From positions 1 through 7,824 of the forward strand of contig JAFMIT010000078.1 in assembly GCA_017853815.1 (NCBI GenBank): a stretch of DNA of 7,824 bases, given 5' to 3'. Below are positions 6,181 through 7,824 of the stretch, piece by piece. The notes under the pieces were generated by a model. That model saw only the letters and a program-made list of their open reading frames with translations. It did no database searches and was not told the origin of the DNA. The translations under genes and the position numbers were made by a program. Position 1 is the stretch's first letter; the number at the start of each line of letters is the position of its first letter. Source of the stretch: Actinomycetota bacterium. GTDB taxonomy: Bacteria > Actinomycetota > Actinomycetes > S36-B12 > UBA5976.

Positions 6181-6966
6181 ATGACCGAGCCAATTCGACT
6201 TCATTCAGGTACACGAAACGTCGACGTCTGGATTCCCCAGGACGACTTCGACGGCCCCCGCCCGCTACTTCTGATGCACGACGGCCAAAACCTCTTCCGC
6301 GACGCAGACTCTGGCTTTGGTCATTCGTGGCGCGTGCGGGAGGCAGTCGAAACGCTGCGCGATCTCGGTCGGCCTTTGCCAGTAGTCGTTGGCGCGTGGA
6401 ACACGGGCGGCACGCGTGCGGCGGAATACGCACCGCAGGACGTTTACGAAAACCATCCCGATGAGCTGTACGGCTTTCTCGGAGAACAACAACACACACC
6501 TCTGCTTGGCAATGCGTACCAAGCTGAACTCATCGAAAAAATCATCCCACTCGCGAAAGAGATTGCAGACATTTCGCCGCGACGCGAAGACGTTGCGATC
6601 GGCGGAAGCAGCATGGGTGGCCTCGCTTCGTTGTATGCGTTGACTCAATTCCCTGAAACGTATGGAACCGCGCTCTGTCTCTCAACGCATTGGATGGCAA
6701 GCACAGAAAACAACGCTCGTCATTTCATCGACATGCTACCTAACGCCTCCGAAGGCCATCGCCTTTGGTTCGACCATGGAACTGATTTCCTCGACGGCGA
6801 ATACGGCATCAAACAAGACGCCGTCAACATTGCACTTGCTCGCAAAGGTTGGGCATGGCCTCAGGTCCAGTCGCGCGTCTATGTCGGTACCGGCCATAGC
6901 GAAAGCGTGTGGGCGGCTCGACTCCCTGAAATTCTCCGTTGGTGGTTGAAAGGAATCAGCGAATGA
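6181..6966 (+). CDS. putative esterase (Fes / esterase D-like, alpha/beta hydrolase fold)
   Basis: A 261-residue protein resembling the putative-esterase family that includes enterochelin esterase (Fes) and esterase D. An N-terminal strand pair (RNVDVWIPQDD, 12-22) leads into PLLLMHDGQNLF (28-39), a family hallmark. The nucleophile elbow is GGSSMGG (141-147), with Ser144 as nucleophile by the G-x-S-x-G rule. The acid is probably Asp205 or Asp202 in HGTDFLD, and the histidine is His239 in TGHSESVWAARLPEILRWW. There is no signal peptide, so it is probably cytosolic. No siderophore genes lie nearby, so an iron-release role is not supported; carboxylesterase or thioesterase activity is equally possible. 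It is divergent from pnt and its TGA overlaps the next ATG (ATGA), implying a two-gene or longer operon. Confidence 0.82.
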   Translation: MTEPIRLHSGTRNVDVWIPQDDFDGPRPLLLMHDGQNLFRDADSGFGHSWRVREAVETLRDLGRPLPVVVGAWNTGGTRAAEYAPQDVYENHPDELYGFLGEQQHTPLLGNAYQAELIEKIIPLAKEIADISPRREDVAIGGSSMGGLASLYALTQFPETYGTALCLSTHWMASTENNARHFIDMLPNASEGHRLWFDHGTDFLDGEYGIKQDAVNIALARKGWAWPQVQSRVYVGTGHSESVWAARLPEILRWWLKGISE

Positions 6967-7824
6967 AGTACTTCACGACTCGACATCTCACTCAACGCCC
7001 ACTTCCCCGACTCGGTGTTGGCGCCATGTCATTCTCATTCGAAATCGGTCCACTCGAAGCTGCGATGGATGTGTGGCATCACGCATTCGATCAAGGCATG
7101 ACGCTGATCAACACAGCCGACTGCTACGCACCGAGTGCTGAAGACTTTGGCTTTAATGAAGTCCAGGTTGGCGCGGCCGTCACGGCGTATGGTCGCGACA
7201 AGATCACTGTCGTCACCAAGAACGCGCTGCGCCGTGAAGGTGAACGCTGGTGGCGAGACAACTCATATGACTACATGTTGAGTGCTGCGGAGGCGAGTGC
7301 TCAGCGGCTTGGTTTTTCGCCGGACGTGCTGTGTCTGCATCGACGCAATCGCGAACAGCCGATTGAGGATGCGACGCGGGCCCTGATGGCGGCACGTGAC
7401 CGCGGCCTCACACACGCCATCGGCATGTCCAACATCAACGCCGACGAATTCAAGGTTGTGTGGGAAGTGAGCGAAGGCACCCTCGCTGTGGTCGAGAACG
7501 AACGTTCGCCGCGCTACCGCAGCCACACCGATGTGCTCGACCTATGTACGGCGAACGATGTCGCCTACCTCGCGTGGTCGCCTCTGGGTGGCGGACGCGA
7601 AGCGAAGCGCCTCGGCGAATTCGTCCCCGCGTTTGCTCAAGTAGCCCAGCGCCACCAGATCAACGGGCAGCCGGCGACAGCACACCAGGTGGCACTGGCG
7701 TGGCTGCTCACCAACAGCCCAGTGATGCTGCCAATTCCTGCATTCAGCCGCCGCGAGACAGCCACCGCCTCGGCGCTGGCCATGGAACTTGAGCTCACGG
7801 CAGCGGACCTCGAACTGCTTAATT
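6963..7824 (+). CDS. aldo/keto reductase, 3' end beyond the window
   Basis: The frame opens at ATG 6963, overlapping the esterase stop by 4 nt, and stays open for 287 codons to the window edge. The (beta/alpha)8 aldo/keto reductase tetrad is complete: Asp53 and Tyr55 in NTADCYAPS, Lys86 in TVVTKNA, His126 in DVLCLHRRN. YLAWSPLGGG (202-211) and LPIPAFSRRET (256-266) are the usual cofactor phosphate-binding region; Arg263/Arg264 suggest NADPH preference. Two family positions are unusual: VENERSP (178-183 region) where QNEYSP-type wording is common, and Phe261 in the IP-A-x-S segment. Aldo/keto reductases usually run 300-340 residues, so only a short tail is missing. Substrate unknown; likely reduces an aldehyde or ketone in the cytosol. 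Confidence 0.92.
   Translation, partial: MKYFTTRHLTQRPLPRLGVGAMSFSFEIGPLEAAMDVWHHAFDQGMTLINTADCYAPSAEDFGFNEVQVGAAVTAYGRDKITVVTKNALRREGERWWRDNSYDYMLSAAEASAQRLGFSPDVLCLHRRNREQPIEDATRALMAARDRGLTHAIGMSNINADEFKVVWEVSEGTLAVVENERSPRYRSHTDVLDLCTANDVAYLAWSPLGGGREAKRLGEFVPAFAQVAQRHQINGQPATAHQVALAWLLTNSPVMLPIPAFSRRETATASALAMELELTAADLELLN

Noticed and set aside
6101..6499. A 132-codon minus-strand frame over the pnt/esterase gap and the esterase N-terminus
   Set aside because: It is Arg-rich shadow sequence opposite a well-supported esterase; accepting it would also put a gene directly upstream of pntAA with no motif support.
1..7824. CRISPR array, insertion sequence or toxin-antitoxin system
   Set aside because: There are no spaced direct repeats, no transposase motifs and no paired small ORFs. 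Apart from short gaps, all sequence is accounted for by the genes listed.

Overview
The window looks like ordinary chromosome from a mid-GC actinobacterium. The Upp wording (start MRIHVADHPLI, then DPMLATGGS and YIVPGLGDAGDR), the split three-gene pnt locus, the GTG starts and two probable leaderless promoters all fit. The Upp sequence reminds me most of Micrococcales/Microbacteriaceae, but that placement is an inference from memory. I see no transposase, integrase, CRISPR array, phage gene or toxin-antitoxin pair.

Layout, left to right. (1) 1-89: possibly the 3' end of a rightward gene. (2) 94-147: a perfect 21-bp inverted repeat, probably the terminator of the leftward unit that follows. 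(3) 154-243, minus strand: tRNA-Ser(CGA) with encoded CCA, then 288-755 tadA (tRNA adenosine deaminase). (4) Divergent from tadA is a tightly packed rightward run: upp (uracil phosphoribosyltransferase, 803-1441), a Tiki/EreA/ChaN-like putative hydrolase (1444-2328) and an alpha/beta hydrolase (2325-3191). (5) 3232-3259: a bidirectional terminator hairpin between convergent genes. (6) 3272-6084, minus strand: the proton-translocating NAD(P) transhydrogenase operon pntAA-pntAB-pntB, with gaps of 0 and 2 nt. (7) Divergent from pnt, rightward: a Fes/esterase-D-like putative esterase (6181-6966), overlapped by 4 nt by an aldo/keto reductase that runs off the right edge (6963-7824).

How the parts fit. 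The left third is translation and pyrimidine-salvage housekeeping: a serine tRNA, the wobble-inosine enzyme, and uracil recycling to UMP. The two genes after upp are uncharacterised hydrolases whose coupling to upp is the least explained part of the window. The centre makes NADPH from NADH using the proton gradient. The right-hand pair is an esterase and a probably NADPH-dependent reductase; its position beside pnt allows a redox link but does not prove one.

I found no clear new multi-gene system. The points most worth a second look are the Tiki-like gene in the upp operon, the CTACCTTT element placed identically before upp and the esterase, and the long perfect inverted repeat beside the tRNA. 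Non-coding gaps are all short (none over 300 nt); 244-287 and 3192-3231 hold nothing I can name.
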